Under the pieces are notes generated by a model that was not told the origin of the DNA, ran no database searches, and saw nothing but the letters and a program-made list of their open reading frames with translations. From positions 1-64,000 of the forward strand of contig JBASRN010000012.1 of NCBI GenBank assembly GCA_049273855.1: a stretch of 64,000 nt of DNA, in the 5' to 3' direction. A program made the translations under genes and the position numbers. This DNA comes from Onstottus_B sp049273855 (lineage in GTDB: Bacteria > Acidobacteriota > Blastocatellia > UBA7656). Below, in pieces: positions 42,518 through 51,530 of this stretch (its first letter is position 1; every line of letters starts with the position of its first letter).

Positions 42518-42901
42518 ATGGACGGCAGATCTTTGTTAGTCGTGGATGATTCGGCGACCTTCAGGCAGTTGCTGTGCATGAGCTTGCAACGGGTCGATGG
42601 GATATCGCGAGATGACATAATGGAAGCATCGGACGGCGCGGACGCGCTTGAGAAAGTAAAGAGCAACAGCTTTGATCTGGTCCTTACCGACATACGGATG
42701 CCCAGGATGGATGGCTTGGAATTCGTCAGACAAGTAAGGACAGAGCTGCATCGGCAAGACCTACCCATCATAATCATCAGCACAAAAGGAGCGGAAGAGG
42801 ATATTGAGCTGGGAATGACCCTCGGGGCCAGCGGCTACTTATCGAAGCCGATTTCGATGACCAGGCTGAAGGAGCTTGTTACGCGCTTCTTGCCACAATA
42901 G
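42518..42901 (+). CDS. CheY-like response regulator (second)
   Basis: This 127-residue receiver has LLVVDDSAT, acceptor Asp58 (VLTDIRMPRMDG), IIISTKG and the Lys in YLSKPI. The ATG at 42518 is preferred to the ATG at 42515 because AAGGAGG is then 4 nt away rather than 1. Two receivers in one operon are common when one drives output and the other acts as a phosphate sink. Which does which cannot be told here. Confidence 0.93.
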   Translation: MDGRSLLVVDDSATFRQLLCMSLQRVDGISRDDIMEASDGADALEKVKSNSFDLVLTDIRMPRMDGLEFVRQVRTELHRQDLPIIIISTKGAEEDIELGMTLGASGYLSKPISMTRLKELVTRFLPQ

Positions 42902-42909
42902 TAAAAGCC

Positions 42910-44085
42910 ATGGAGCTAAACGGCGATCTGAGCGATTTCGCTCTGACTGACATCCTGCAGATATTGGCGTTAAGCAGAAAGACAGGCACGGTTGTGCTCG
43001 AGAACGACATTCTGGCGGGCAAGATTGTCATGGAACATGGGCGCATAACACATGCATCGTTATGGCCTGGCGAAAGCTTTGTGGATGGATTGGCAACGAG
43101 GGAAGTGCTCGGATTAGATATGCTAGGGAAGTTCAAAGAGATAGGAATGCAGGGCGGAGGTATCTGGACAGTTGAGAGCTTGATCGTCGAAAGCGGGATA
43201 ATGACTCGAGGGGCGCTTCAAGCCGAAGCAAGACGTCACGTTCAGCGTGTCGTAGGAAAGTTGGTTGGGCTCGAGAAGGGCCGGTTTGGAATTGCAGTCA
43301 ACCAAGCATCGGTCCCAAACCTGCTCGACGAGGTCAAACTGAGTGATGGACTGGAAGTCGGCGAGGTCTTGCTGGGGTCGGCAAAGGAAAGGGATGAAGC
43401 GTTTCGCGACAGGCTCGGGTATGAGGAAAGGACGGATGATTCCAAGACCGATGCGTTGAGCCGTGACGAAGGGATGGCCGCGCTGGGCACGGATAATGCC
43501 ACCCAATCAGATGAACGGACGATAACACCGATACGAAATAGCCACTTGGATCGATCCCAGCTGCTTTGTTCGCTGCTTGCGGAGTTGCGGTTCCACTCGT
43601 ATGAAGCAGAAGTAAGCCTAGCAATAATGAGATACGCGAGCGAAGTAGCCACGCGCGGCATTCTCTTCGTGGTGAAAGAGTTTGAGCTTTGTGGACGTGG
43701 TCAGTTCGGATTAGGTTCGAACGGGGTCGACGGAACGGCCGATCGGTTTGTCAGGGGATTGCGCATTCCGCTTGACGTAGACAGCTTGTTCTCGCGAGTT
43801 GTCCGCAGCGGCTTACCCTTTGTCGGTCCAATCCCACGGGATTACTGGAACCTGGAGATATTGAGCAAGCTCGGAGGTATTGAGCATAATCTGGCGCTGT
43901 TCGCGCTGCCGATGTCTTGCAACGATAGAACGGTCTTCGTGATCTATGGTGACAACTATCCCGGAGGAAGCAATCTAAACGGAATCCGCGAGTTAGAAGC
44001 GCTTGTCAGCCAGGCAAGCCTGGTTCTTGAGAAAATATCGTTAGAGCGAAGGTTGATGGATGCCGAATTGAGAGTCTCAACCTAA
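42910..44085 (+). CDS. DUF4388 (PATAN-like) plus GAF-like protein
   Basis: The last gene of the operon encodes a 391-residue cytoplasmic protein. Its N-terminus is DUF4388/PATAN-like: ELNGDLSDFALTDILQILA, then GTVVLENDILAGKIVMEHGR. The middle is a variable linker. Residues about 215-385 resemble a GAF domain. PATAN-type domains in cyanobacteria occur in CheY-like regulators that act on pilus motor proteins. By analogy this protein could be the output partner of one of the two receivers, but that is inference. There is no catalytic motif. Confidence 0.75.
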   Translation: MELNGDLSDFALTDILQILALSRKTGTVVLENDILAGKIVMEHGRITHASLWPGESFVDGLATREVLGLDMLGKFKEIGMQGGGIWTVESLIVESGIMTRGALQAEARRHVQRVVGKLVGLEKGRFGIAVNQASVPNLLDEVKLSDGLEVGEVLLGSAKERDEAFRDRLGYEERTDDSKTDALSRDEGMAALGTDNATQSDERTITPIRNSHLDRSQLLCSLLAELRFHSYEAEVSLAIMRYASEVATRGILFVVKEFELCGRGQFGLGSNGVDGTADRFVRGLRIPLDVDSLFSRVVRSGLPFVGPIPRDYWNLEILSKLGGIEHNLALFALPMSCNDRTVFVIYGDNYPGGSNLNGIRELEALVSQASLVLEKISLERRLMDAELRVST

Positions 44086-44124
44086 AACCGGTTCACGGTG
44101 CGTCCGATAATGCAGATTATGTAC

Positions 44125-44152
44125 CAAGAGGGCATTAGCCTTGAGCTTTTTT
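44125..44152 (+). terminator. Weak intrinsic terminator after the chemosensory operon
   Basis: CAA-(GAG)-GGC and GCC-TTG pair around ATTA with a 3-nt bulge, followed by AGC and a run of six T. It sits between convergent genes. Confidence 0.4.
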
Positions 44153-44164
44153 GCATCTTGCCGT

Positions 44165-45334
44165 TTACTCGAACGCGTTCAGTCCGGTCAGGTGTTGGCC
44201 GATTATCAGTGTGTGTATTTCGTTTGTGCCCTCATAGGTGTACACCGACTCTAGGTTGCACATATGTCTCATGATCGGGTAGTCGCCGGTGATCCCATTA
44301 GCACCCAGAATGCTCCGCGCTGCGCGCGCGCACTCCAACGCCATTGCCACGTTGTTCATCTTCGCCATTGAAACATGCACAGGTTTTGCCGTTCCTAGAT
44401 CCTTCATCCTTCCAACGTGCAAACATAAAAGCTGAGCCTTGCTGATTTCCGTCGCCATATCCGCTAGCTTCTTCTGCGTCAACTGAAATCCCGCAATCGG
44501 CCGTCCAAACTGCACTCTCTCCTTCGAGTACTTTAAAGCTACATCGAAGCAGGACATCGCAGCCCCAACTGCGCCCCAGGCGATTCCGTATCGGGCTTGC
44601 GTCAAACACATCAACGGACTCTTCAATCCCTCCGAACCAGGCAAGAGGTTCTCTTCCGGTATCAGACAGTCCTCGAACGACAGCTCGGACGTCACTGACG
44701 CTCGAAGGCTCAGCTTGTGCTTTGTCTCGCGAGTCGAGAAACCCATCCTGTCCTTCTCAACAATAAACCCCCTGATCTCGTCGCCGTCTACTTTCGCCCA
44801 GACAACGGCTATATCGGCGACCGATCCGTTAGTAATCCACGCCTTCGAACCGTTCAACAACCAGCCGTCACGCACCCTTTCGGCCCTGGTCAGCATGCCG
44901 ATTGGATTCGACCCAAAGTTAGGTTCAGTCAGACCGAAGCATCCGATGACCTTGCCCGCAGCCATCTCAGGCAAGTACTTGCGCTTTTGTGCTTCGCTGC
45001 CGAATGCGTAGATCGGATACATGCAAAGCGCGCCTTGCACCGACGCAAAGCTTCGTACGCCGGAATCCCCGGCCTCGAGCTCCTGCATTACCAGCCCGTA
45101 CGACACGCTATTCATCCCCGCACAGCCATACTCTTCAGGCAGGTTGGCCCCAAAAACTCCCAGCGCTCCTAGCTTGGGTATGATCTGGCTTGGAAAGTAA
45201 CCCTCCTCATAGCACTCAGCTATGATCGGATTGACCTCCGCTTCCACAAACTCTCTTACCGAGCTTGTTACTAGTTTCTCGTCCTCGGAAAGTAAAGCCA
45301 AGATCCCCAGAACATCCAGTCCCTCAAATGACAT
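44165..45334 (-). CDS. Acyl-CoA dehydrogenase, glutaryl-CoA dehydrogenase-like
   Basis: The 389-residue flavoenzyme is closest in pattern to glutaryl-CoA dehydrogenase. It shows SFASVQGALCMYPIYAFG, GCFGLTEPNFGSNP, and the C-terminal TYEGTNEIHTLIIGQ with the catalytic Glu. Glutaryl-CoA dehydrogenase oxidises and decarboxylates glutaryl-CoA to crotonyl-CoA in lysine and tryptophan breakdown. The FadN, FadA and FadE enzymes elsewhere in the window could process the crotonyl-CoA. Its ATG overlaps the stop of the XdhC-like gene by one base (TAATG), so the two are translationally coupled. Confidence 0.87.
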   Translation of the reverse strand: MSFEGLDVLGILALLSEDEKLVTSSVREFVEAEVNPIIAECYEEGYFPSQIIPKLGALGVFGANLPEEYGCAGMNSVSYGLVMQELEAGDSGVRSFASVQGALCMYPIYAFGSEAQKRKYLPEMAAGKVIGCFGLTEPNFGSNPIGMLTRAERVRDGWLLNGSKAWITNGSVADIAVVWAKVDGDEIRGFIVEKDRMGFSTRETKHKLSLRASVTSELSFEDCLIPEENLLPGSEGLKSPLMCLTQARYGIAWGAVGAAMSCFDVALKYSKERVQFGRPIAGFQLTQKKLADMATEISKAQLLCLHVGRMKDLGTAKPVHVSMAKMNNVAMALECARAARSILGANGITGDYPIMRHMCNLESVYTYEGTNEIHTLIIGQHLTGLNAFE

Positions 45335-46095
45335 TATGTTTCCCTCGAGTCGAATTCAGAATTGTTCAACCGACCAATGATTTCAGCCACGATCGAAATC
45401 GCGATTTCCTGTGGCGATCTCGCTCCGATTCGCAATCCGATCGGTGCGTGAACCTTCATAAGTTCGTCGCGTGAGAATCCTTCGCGATTGAGCTTGTCAA
45501 AAACCGCCAAGACCCTCCTCCTGCTTCCTATCATTCCGACATATCGAGTTCCCGAGCGTAGCACGCTACGGAGGCAGAGCTCATCATACTGATGCCCTCG
45601 CGTCACGATCACTACAGCCGTGTTGAAAGTCAGATCGAGCTTTCCAGATGCTTTTTCGTAATCGGTCACCAAGAGGTTGATGACCGGGTCCGGAATCCGT
45701 TTTCGTGAAGCAAACTCCTCTCGATCGTCGATAACGGTAACTCGATATCCAAGTATCGCGCTCATCAACGCAACAGCTTGTCCAACGTGTCCCGCGCCGA
45801 AGATGACGACGTGCAACTTGTCTCTTACCAGTTCAACGACAACCCTGGCTTGGTTGCCCTCTGCATCCCGGACTTCAATCAGGTCCGCTTCAACCCCTTT
45901 CCGGCTCATTTCTTCGACCGCCCTCGAAATACTCTGGGTGATACGTTCATCTCCTATTCGGGGAAAGAATCCTCCGGGCCGATACACTGTCGTCATCGGG
46001 GAACTTCTGGCCGGGTTCAAGACTCTGATAACCGCGATGAGTCGCCCTTCCCTTGTGTCCTCTTCAAGCGCGCTAAGCAGCGAGTTAACCGGCAT
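45334..46095 (-). CDS. XdhC/CoxI-family protein
   Basis: The 253-residue protein has an N-terminal XdhC/CoxI segment (NSLLSALEEDTREGRL) and a C-terminal Rossmann domain with VVIFGAGHVGQAVALMS, followed by VIVTRGHQYDELCL and the end motif APIGLRIGARSPQEIAISI. XdhC proteins bind and help sulfurate molybdenum cofactor for xanthine-dehydrogenase-type enzymes. No such hydroxylase is in the window. The usual Cys of the N-terminal S-(S)-P-(R)-x-x-G-x-x-M region is not obvious. The start at 46095 fits the family, although the frame is open to 46248. Confidence 0.85.
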   Translation of the reverse strand: MPVNSLLSALEEDTREGRLIAVIRVLNPARSSPMTTVYRPGGFFPRIGDERITQSISRAVEEMSRKGVEADLIEVRDAEGNQARVVVELVRDKLHVVIFGAGHVGQAVALMSAILGYRVTVIDDREEFASRKRIPDPVINLLVTDYEKASGKLDLTFNTAVVIVTRGHQYDELCLRSVLRSGTRYVGMIGSRRRVLAVFDKLNREGFSRDELMKVHAPIGLRIGARSPQEIAISIVAEIIGRLNNSEFDSRET

Positions 46096-46189
46096 ACTCT
46101 GACACAGAGCTCCGATGGATTGCTCAACCGATTCTGGCAATGACAATGTGCGATCCCTTCCGGGGCCTATTCCTTGCCCTTTCGTTTCT

Positions 46190-47224
46190 TCACTGTGAAG
46201 CGCGATAGGCTGGCCGCGCCCGAACCTGCACACCGGGCCGCGAGACATCCACTCTAATCTTGCGATCCCGTGCGTCCTTCTCTCGATTGGTCGGGTAATA
46301 GCCCAATAGGTATTGGCGGCGCAGTTCGTCGGCTATCCTGGTAAATGCACCCTGCAAGTCTTGCAAGGTGTCTGCCCGTTCAAGGATGCCGCCCGACATC
46401 TCCGCAAGCTGGTTCAGATACTCGTCCGCCTTTCTGTAGGTGCGGTCGATCTCGCGCTGGGTTCGAGCGATCTCGTTGAGAACCACGTCATTTCCTTTGC
46501 TGCCGAGAGATGATCTGATGCGAGGTTCCACCTTTGCCTCGACATCCGCGCGCGTGCTATAACGAATGGGGTAGATTACTATATCTTCGGACTCGATCAC
46601 TGCATCCAGAGTATCCTCTGCCGCAATCTCGCTGCTGGCTGTGTCGATGCCATCGCTGAAAAGAATAACGGCCTTTCTACCCTTGATTTCCTGGAGCCTT
46701 TCCCAAACCGCCGTGTAAACAGCTTCATAAACCTGAGTGAACTCTCCGGGCGCAACCGAAACGACCGCGCGCTTTAGAGTCTCACGATCACCGGTCAAAT
46801 CACATTGAACCTGGACGCTGTCATTGAACGAGATCACCATTGCGCGATCTCGCGTCCTCATACTATCGACGAAGGCCAGCGCCGCCGATTTAATCTGGTC
46901 AACTTGAGCCGCCGTAGAGCCGCTGGAGTCCAGCAGCAACGCAACACTGAACGGCTCCTCTACCGATCCAAAGAACTCTATACGCTGCTTCACCCCATCC
47001 TCGAAGATCGAGAAGTCGCTTTGCAAGAGATCGGTGACATATCGTCCTCCCGGCGAGCTGACAGTCACCGGCACTTGAACGAGCGTTGTTCTCAGCTTGA
47101 TCGGTTCTTCATCTCGATTGACGGGGATTTGGTTTCGATCCTTCTGCGCGAAGGAGGCGAGACTCAGTGAGATAACCACAAGGCCCCCTGCCCCTAAGTG
47201 CTGCCAGTAGCGAAGCCTGTCCAT
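46190..47224 (-). CDS. Secreted VWA protein of the acidobacterial VWFA-related type
   Basis: The 344-residue protein has a signal peptide (LGAGGLVVISLSLASFA, cleavage near the following Gln). A short beta domain opens LRTTLVQVPVTVSS and contains SDFSIFEDGVKQRIEFF. A VWA domain has intact MIDAS DSSGSTA. This layout is that of the VWFA-related Acidobacteria family, which is one reason for the taxonomic suggestion. The C-terminus includes LRRQYLLGYYPTN. Function is unknown; metal-dependent protein binding in the periplasm is the likely biochemistry. It lies 27 nt downstream of ugd. Confidence 0.9.
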   Translation of the reverse strand: MDRLRYWQHLGAGGLVVISLSLASFAQKDRNQIPVNRDEEPIKLRTTLVQVPVTVSSPGGRYVTDLLQSDFSIFEDGVKQRIEFFGSVEEPFSVALLLDSSGSTAAQVDQIKSAALAFVDSMRTRDRAMVISFNDSVQVQCDLTGDRETLKRAVVSVAPGEFTQVYEAVYTAVWERLQEIKGRKAVILFSDGIDTASSEIAAEDTLDAVIESEDIVIYPIRYSTRADVEAKVEPRIRSSLGSKGNDVVLNEIARTQREIDRTYRKADEYLNQLAEMSGGILERADTLQDLQGAFTRIADELRRQYLLGYYPTNREKDARDRKIRVDVSRPGVQVRARPAYRASQ

Positions 47225-47251
47225 CGCTAACCTCCTGGAGAGAGAAACATA

Positions 47252-48553
47252 TTAGGTCCGACCCATTCCAACATACCTGAATCCAGCGGACCGGACCATG
47301 TCCGGTTCATAGACATTGCGGAGGTCTATAATGTTAGGCTCGCGCATGCCACGCTTTAACCTACCCAGATCAAGGCTGCGGAACTGGTTCCACTCTGTCA
47401 CCACTACCAGCGCGTCGGTTCCGCGAGAGGTTTCATATTCGTCCTCGCAATACTCCACGCCGCTCAAGAATCTCCGCGCCGCCTCCGTCGCCGCTGGATC
47501 ATAGGCTCGGATTCTCGCCCCTGCTTCCACCAAGTCCGCGATTATCTTGATCGATGGAGCTTCTCTCATATCATCGGTCTCCGGCTTGAACGCCAGGCCC
47601 AGCAATCCGACGGTCTTGTTTGTGAGATCGGGAAGAAGCATCCGTATCCGATCGATGATCGACTGCTTTTGAAGCTCATTGACCTCAAGCGCGGCTCGCA
47701 CGATTCGCACGTCGTAGTTTACGCCCCGCCCGATCGCCACGAGCGCCTTTGCATCCTTCGGGAAGCAGCTTCCGCCAAAGCCGGGGCCCGGGTGAAGGAA
47801 CTTGTTGCCGATCCTCCCGTCCATTCCCATGCCCTTTGCGACATCGCGAACGTCTGCCCCCAGCAGGCTGCATAAGTTTGCGATCTCGTTAATGAAGGAG
47901 ATCTTTGTGGCAAGGAAAGCATTCGATGCGTACTTGATCATCTCGGCCGACTCGGGGGTGGTGATGACAAAAGGGGTCTCGATCAAATAGAGCGGCCGGT
48001 ATATCTCACGAAGTATCGCAATGGCCTCCTCTTCCCGACAGCCGATGACCACGCGATCGGGCCGCATAAAGTCGTTGATCGCCGCTCCTTCCCGTAGAAA
48101 CTCAGGGTTCGCCGCCACGGAAAAGCGGCTCGACGTAGCGCGCTTCTCCTCGATGATCTTGCGAATGCGAGACGCGGCTCCAACCGGGACGGTGCTTTTG
48201 GTGACGATGACCTTGTACCCGTTCAGCGATTTTGCGATTTCGTTCGCCACCTCGTCGATCTGGCTTAGGTCCGCTGATCCGTCACCCGTTGGCGGAGTTC
48301 CGACTGCCAGAAATACAACAAGCGACTGTTCGACTGCCCGGCTGACATCGGTGCTGAACTCCAGTCTGCCGGCGCGAACATTCTTGGCTACTAGAGAATC
48401 AAGCCCCGGCTCGTAGATTGGCAGCTTGCCGTCCATAATTTGTCGAATCTTGGCCTCGTCTTTGTCGACACAGATGACGCTCATACCGAACTCTGCGAAG
48501 CACGCTCCAGTAACAAGGCCAACATAGCCCGTGCCGATTACAGCAATGTGCAT
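47252..48553 (-). CDS. ugd: UDP-glucose 6-dehydrogenase
   Basis: The enzyme oxidises UDP-glucose to UDP-glucuronate with two NAD. The 433-residue protein begins with the dinucleotide motif VIGTGYVGLVTGACFAEFG. The catalytic Cys263 lies in GPGFGGSCFPKD, and the late segment GLAFKPETDDMREAPS completes the family pattern. It follows the UDP-glucuronate decarboxylase gene on the same strand. The pair would turn UDP-glucose into UDP-xylose for exopolysaccharide or glycan synthesis. Confidence 0.95.
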   Translation of the reverse strand: MHIAVIGTGYVGLVTGACFAEFGMSVICVDKDEAKIRQIMDGKLPIYEPGLDSLVAKNVRAGRLEFSTDVSRAVEQSLVVFLAVGTPPTGDGSADLSQIDEVANEIAKSLNGYKVIVTKSTVPVGAASRIRKIIEEKRATSSRFSVAANPEFLREGAAINDFMRPDRVVIGCREEEAIAILREIYRPLYLIETPFVITTPESAEMIKYASNAFLATKISFINEIANLCSLLGADVRDVAKGMGMDGRIGNKFLHPGPGFGGSCFPKDAKALVAIGRGVNYDVRIVRAALEVNELQKQSIIDRIRMLLPDLTNKTVGLLGLAFKPETDDMREAPSIKIIADLVEAGARIRAYDPAATEAARRFLSGVEYCEDEYETSRGTDALVVVTEWNQFRSLDLGRLKRGMREPNIIDLRNVYEPDMVRSAGFRYVGMGRT

Positions 48554-48668
48554 CCCATCCTCCAGAAATCCCGTCGTCGATCGTTGGTCACGCGATTCCT
48601 AACTTCGCATCTACTTCAAGAAATCAATGAGAGCGCCCTCATTGCGAGAGTCCAATTACCAAGCTCGG

Positions 48669-49637
48669 TCAAATGATCGATCCAAAGTACCGAATAGTGC
48701 TTGCGAGTCCTTCTTCCAAGCTCACCACCGGCTCCCATCCCAACACGCGTTTTGCGCGCGTAATATCGGGTTGTCTGACTCGCGGGTCGTCGACCGGGAG
48801 TTCCCTGTGCTCGATCGTGCTTCGGCTGCCGGTCAGCCGTATTACTTTCTCAGCTAGTTCTGACACGGTGAACTCGCCGGGATTGCCCAGGTTAACAGGT
48901 AGATGAATGTCGCGAGCAGCGATGCCTTCCTCATTCGCATCGTTATCCTCAATCATGAGCAGACGCACGATCCCTTCGACCAGATCGCTAACATAACAGA
49001 ACGAGCGGGTTTGTTGGCCGTCGCCGTAGATCGTTAGCGGTTCTCCATCCAGCGCCTGGACAATAAAGTTCGACACCACTCTGCCGTCGTTGGGCCTCAT
49101 CCTCCCGCCATACGTGTTGAAGATCCTGACAATTCGAGTGTCGACTCCATGGTAGCGATGGTACGCCATCGTGATTGCCTCCGCGAAGCGCTTCGCCTCG
49201 TCATACACGCCACGCGGACCCACGGGGTTAACGTGACCCCAGTACTCTTCAGGCTGCGGGTGCACCTGCGGATCACCATATACTTCGGACGTAGATGCGA
49301 GCAAAAAGCGGGCGTTCTTCGCCTTGGCCAACCCCAGGGCCTTGTGCGTTCCGAGGCTTCCAACCTTCAAAGTCTGAATCGGCAGTTGCAGGTAATCTAT
49401 CGGGCTGGCCGGTGACGCGAGGTGCACCACTGCGTCCAGGTGGCCGGAAACGAAAAGGTATTCAGTGACGTCCTGCTTTATGAACTTAAATCGATCGTTG
49501 CCCAGATGGTGATCAATATTGTCAACTCGGCCAGTCAGCAGGTTGTCAAACACGACCACTTCGTGGCCCCTCGCAATCAAGAGATCAACAATGTGCGACC
49601 CAAGAAATCCCGCCCCCCCTGTAATGAGCACACGCAT
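48669..49637 (-). CDS. UDP-glucuronate decarboxylase (UDP-xylose synthase)
   Basis: The 322-residue SDR epimerase-family enzyme converts UDP-glucuronate to UDP-xylose. It has the Rossmann motif ITGGAGFLGSHI at 5-16, STSEVYGDP around 115-122 and the catalytic Y145-x3-K149 in GVYDEAKRF. RIFNTYGGRMRPNDGRVVSNF is typical of UXS; its first part lies near 170. The start at 49637 follows GGAGGT by about 11 nt, and an upstream in-frame start at 49685 is less likely. It precedes ugd, which makes its substrate. Confidence 0.93.
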   Translation of the reverse strand: MRVLITGGAGFLGSHIVDLLIARGHEVVVFDNLLTGRVDNIDHHLGNDRFKFIKQDVTEYLFVSGHLDAVVHLASPASPIDYLQLPIQTLKVGSLGTHKALGLAKAKNARFLLASTSEVYGDPQVHPQPEEYWGHVNPVGPRGVYDEAKRFAEAITMAYHRYHGVDTRIVRIFNTYGGRMRPNDGRVVSNFIVQALDGEPLTIYGDGQQTRSFCYVSDLVEGIVRLLMIEDNDANEEGIAARDIHLPVNLGNPGEFTVSELAEKVIRLTGSRSTIEHRELPVDDPRVRQPDITRAKRVLGWEPVVSLEEGLASTIRYFGSII

Positions 49638-49698
49638 CTGAACATCCACCTCCAATTCTTCATCACGATGTCCTGCTTGTGGCAACCTAAGTCAGTGA

Positions 49699-49728
49699 AT
49701 GATATCGTGAAGAATCCCAGCGAGTCAA
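49699..49728 (-). promoter_or_regulatory. Promoter for the UDP-xylose synthase/ugd genes
   Basis: On the minus strand TTGACT (49728-49723) and TATCAT (49704-49699) are 18 nt apart, about 60 nt before the start codon at 49637. Confidence 0.55.
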
Positions 49729-50092
49729 AGATGCCGGTCGAGACGGATCTTTGACTTACCGCCTGGCGCCTGCTCTGGGCGGCCACAAACGACTTTGAAA
49801 CCGATCACTCCAGCCAAGATAACAAAAACAGTAATCGCTCAATGACAAATTCTGTGAGCAGAGGACTGGGAATTGAGTTGTCGCTATGAGCAAGAGACGG
49901 AGGATCAACAGTTAGAGATAGTCTTAGCCCCAAAGAGGCGTGGCATCGCGCTTGCCAAACTAGAGACGAGCTTCGAAAAAGACGGAAGGGCCGAAATGAT
50001 CAGGGCAACGGGGGCTGCGCTGATTGCTTCGGTCCTTCTATATTTTCGGGCCAGAAGTACCGGTTAAGGAAGCTTAAGGACCAAGCGAGAGA
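49729..50092. other. Gene-free stretch
   Basis: This covers the rest of the 455-nt gap between the transglycosylase stop and the UDP-xylose synthase start. A 64-codon open frame (49873-50067, TTG start) has no SD and no recognisable domain. Near 50066-50084 the phrase TTAAGGA occurs twice. Nothing else stands out. Confidence 0.5.
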
Positions 50093-51364
50093 CTACTTTG
50101 CTGCCGCAGCACTCTTCCTGTCTTTCGCTTTTCTATCATTAAAGAAGTCGTTGATCCAGTGATACTGGCTTACGTACTTGCTGGTCTCGTTCCGAAAAAT
50201 GGGTCGCGTATACTTCTTCACCACGTACCGCGTGCGAATGCGTCCACGTGTTCGGACTTTCACCGGCACTCGTTTTGTTACGGTCATCGTCGGCCTGCTG
50301 GTGCCGTCTGGCGACTCCATCCATTCGTTCTGATCGTGCGCCAAAACTGAGAGGACGCGGCCCACGCCTCCGTTGTAAGCCGCAGCCAGATACGGCCCTA
50401 TTCGATCCCGCGGGATAAAACTCCGGGAATTAATCGCTTCCCAATCAGCGTCGCACAGGAGGATTTGAGCCACCACTGCATTGACCGGATCACCCATGCA
50501 AGCAAAGAAGTTTGATGGCAGCCCTGCGCTGGGATATTTGCGCAGCAGTAACGAGTAGGTAGAGGGGATCATCTGCACCAGTCCACGAGCGCCCGCGGGG
50601 CTGATTGAGTAGGCGTATGCATTCTCGCGGTTCGTAGCGATGATCGTCAGCACCCGCGCCACCAGCGTTCGAGCCAGTCCCGCGCTCTTAAACTCACCGG
50701 GATCGATGTGCTCGTTCACCAGGAGGACTCGCAGCACGTCTTGCGGGATGACTTCGGTGATCTTATGGCCCGGGAGCGCCCGCGAGAGGATACCCCGGCT
50801 CGAAAGGCGGGAGTAAGCCCTGTCGATGAAGTGATCTGCTACTTCAATCCCACGTTCAATGACTGCGTCATTCTTCACCTCAGCCGAATATGGAGTATAG
50901 AGAGCTTGGATAACTGAGGGTCCGGGACCGAACCTCTGACCCTCGTTGGACACCGGGTATTTTACCGCCAAGACCTTGCCGCCGGGCGGCTCGATACACT
51001 GAATGTCTGAATTAATCCCGTTCTCCCGACGCATTGAAAGGGTCAGGCCAGGAGTTAAGACCTCGAACCCCGGATCGCGCTTGATCGCGCGGGCTATTCG
51101 GATCTTGCCGCCGGGTTCCATCACTGCGAGCGCCATCTCGCGCCCAATGATCCCGGTGACGGGCACCTCCACGAACCTGCGCCGGCCAACTCGGATTCGC
51201 CGAGTGCCGACAGTTCCCATTAAGATCTTCACAGACTCGTCTTTCAGGTGTTCCCTTCCCTCTTCGATCTTTGCAAGCAAGGGGTCGGCATAATGTTTAG
51301 TGTCGGAATCAGCGAAAGCGGTTCCGAGGAGGAAACCAATGAGGAGCGGCGCAGTGCAGGTCAT
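50093..51364 (-). CDS. Lytic transglycosylase (SLT domain)
   Basis: The 423-residue protein carries a signal peptide (LLIGFLLGTAFA). The SLT fold is seen in RENAYAYSISPAGARGLVQ, with the catalytic Glu at the start of that motif, followed by MIPSTY and YLAAAYNGGVGRVL. It cleaves peptidoglycan glycan strands in the periplasm. The first 200 residues are a beta-rich domain without a name I know. The C-terminus is very basic and could bind the wall. The start at 51364 has GGGAG 6 nt upstream, and 51394 is an alternative. Confidence 0.88.
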   Translation of the reverse strand: MTCTAPLLIGFLLGTAFADSDTKHYADPLLAKIEEGREHLKDESVKILMGTVGTRRIRVGRRRFVEVPVTGIIGREMALAVMEPGGKIRIARAIKRDPGFEVLTPGLTLSMRRENGINSDIQCIEPPGGKVLAVKYPVSNEGQRFGPGPSVIQALYTPYSAEVKNDAVIERGIEVADHFIDRAYSRLSSRGILSRALPGHKITEVIPQDVLRVLLVNEHIDPGEFKSAGLARTLVARVLTIIATNRENAYAYSISPAGARGLVQMIPSTYSLLLRKYPSAGLPSNFFACMGDPVNAVVAQILLCDADWEAINSRSFIPRDRIGPYLAAAYNGGVGRVLSVLAHDQNEWMESPDGTSRPTMTVTKRVPVKVRTRGRIRTRYVVKKYTRPIFRNETSKYVSQYHWINDFFNDRKAKDRKSAAAAK

Positions 51365-51530
51365 CTGAAACTCCCACGCTTGAATAAAGGGCATGTAGAT
51401 AGTAGCAGGCGGGCATCAATCAGCTCAACAGTTTTGTCCGACGCAACATATTCGTAATGGTTGCCGATCTGCTTGCGCTTCGAGTTTGGGAGATGTAGCT
51501 TGCTCAGGACAAACATCGAAGGAAGGGTCC

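Noticed and set aside
49873..50067. 64-codon open frame (TTG start)
   Set aside because: No SD, no domain and an unconvincing composition. It is noted only as part of a gene-free stretch.
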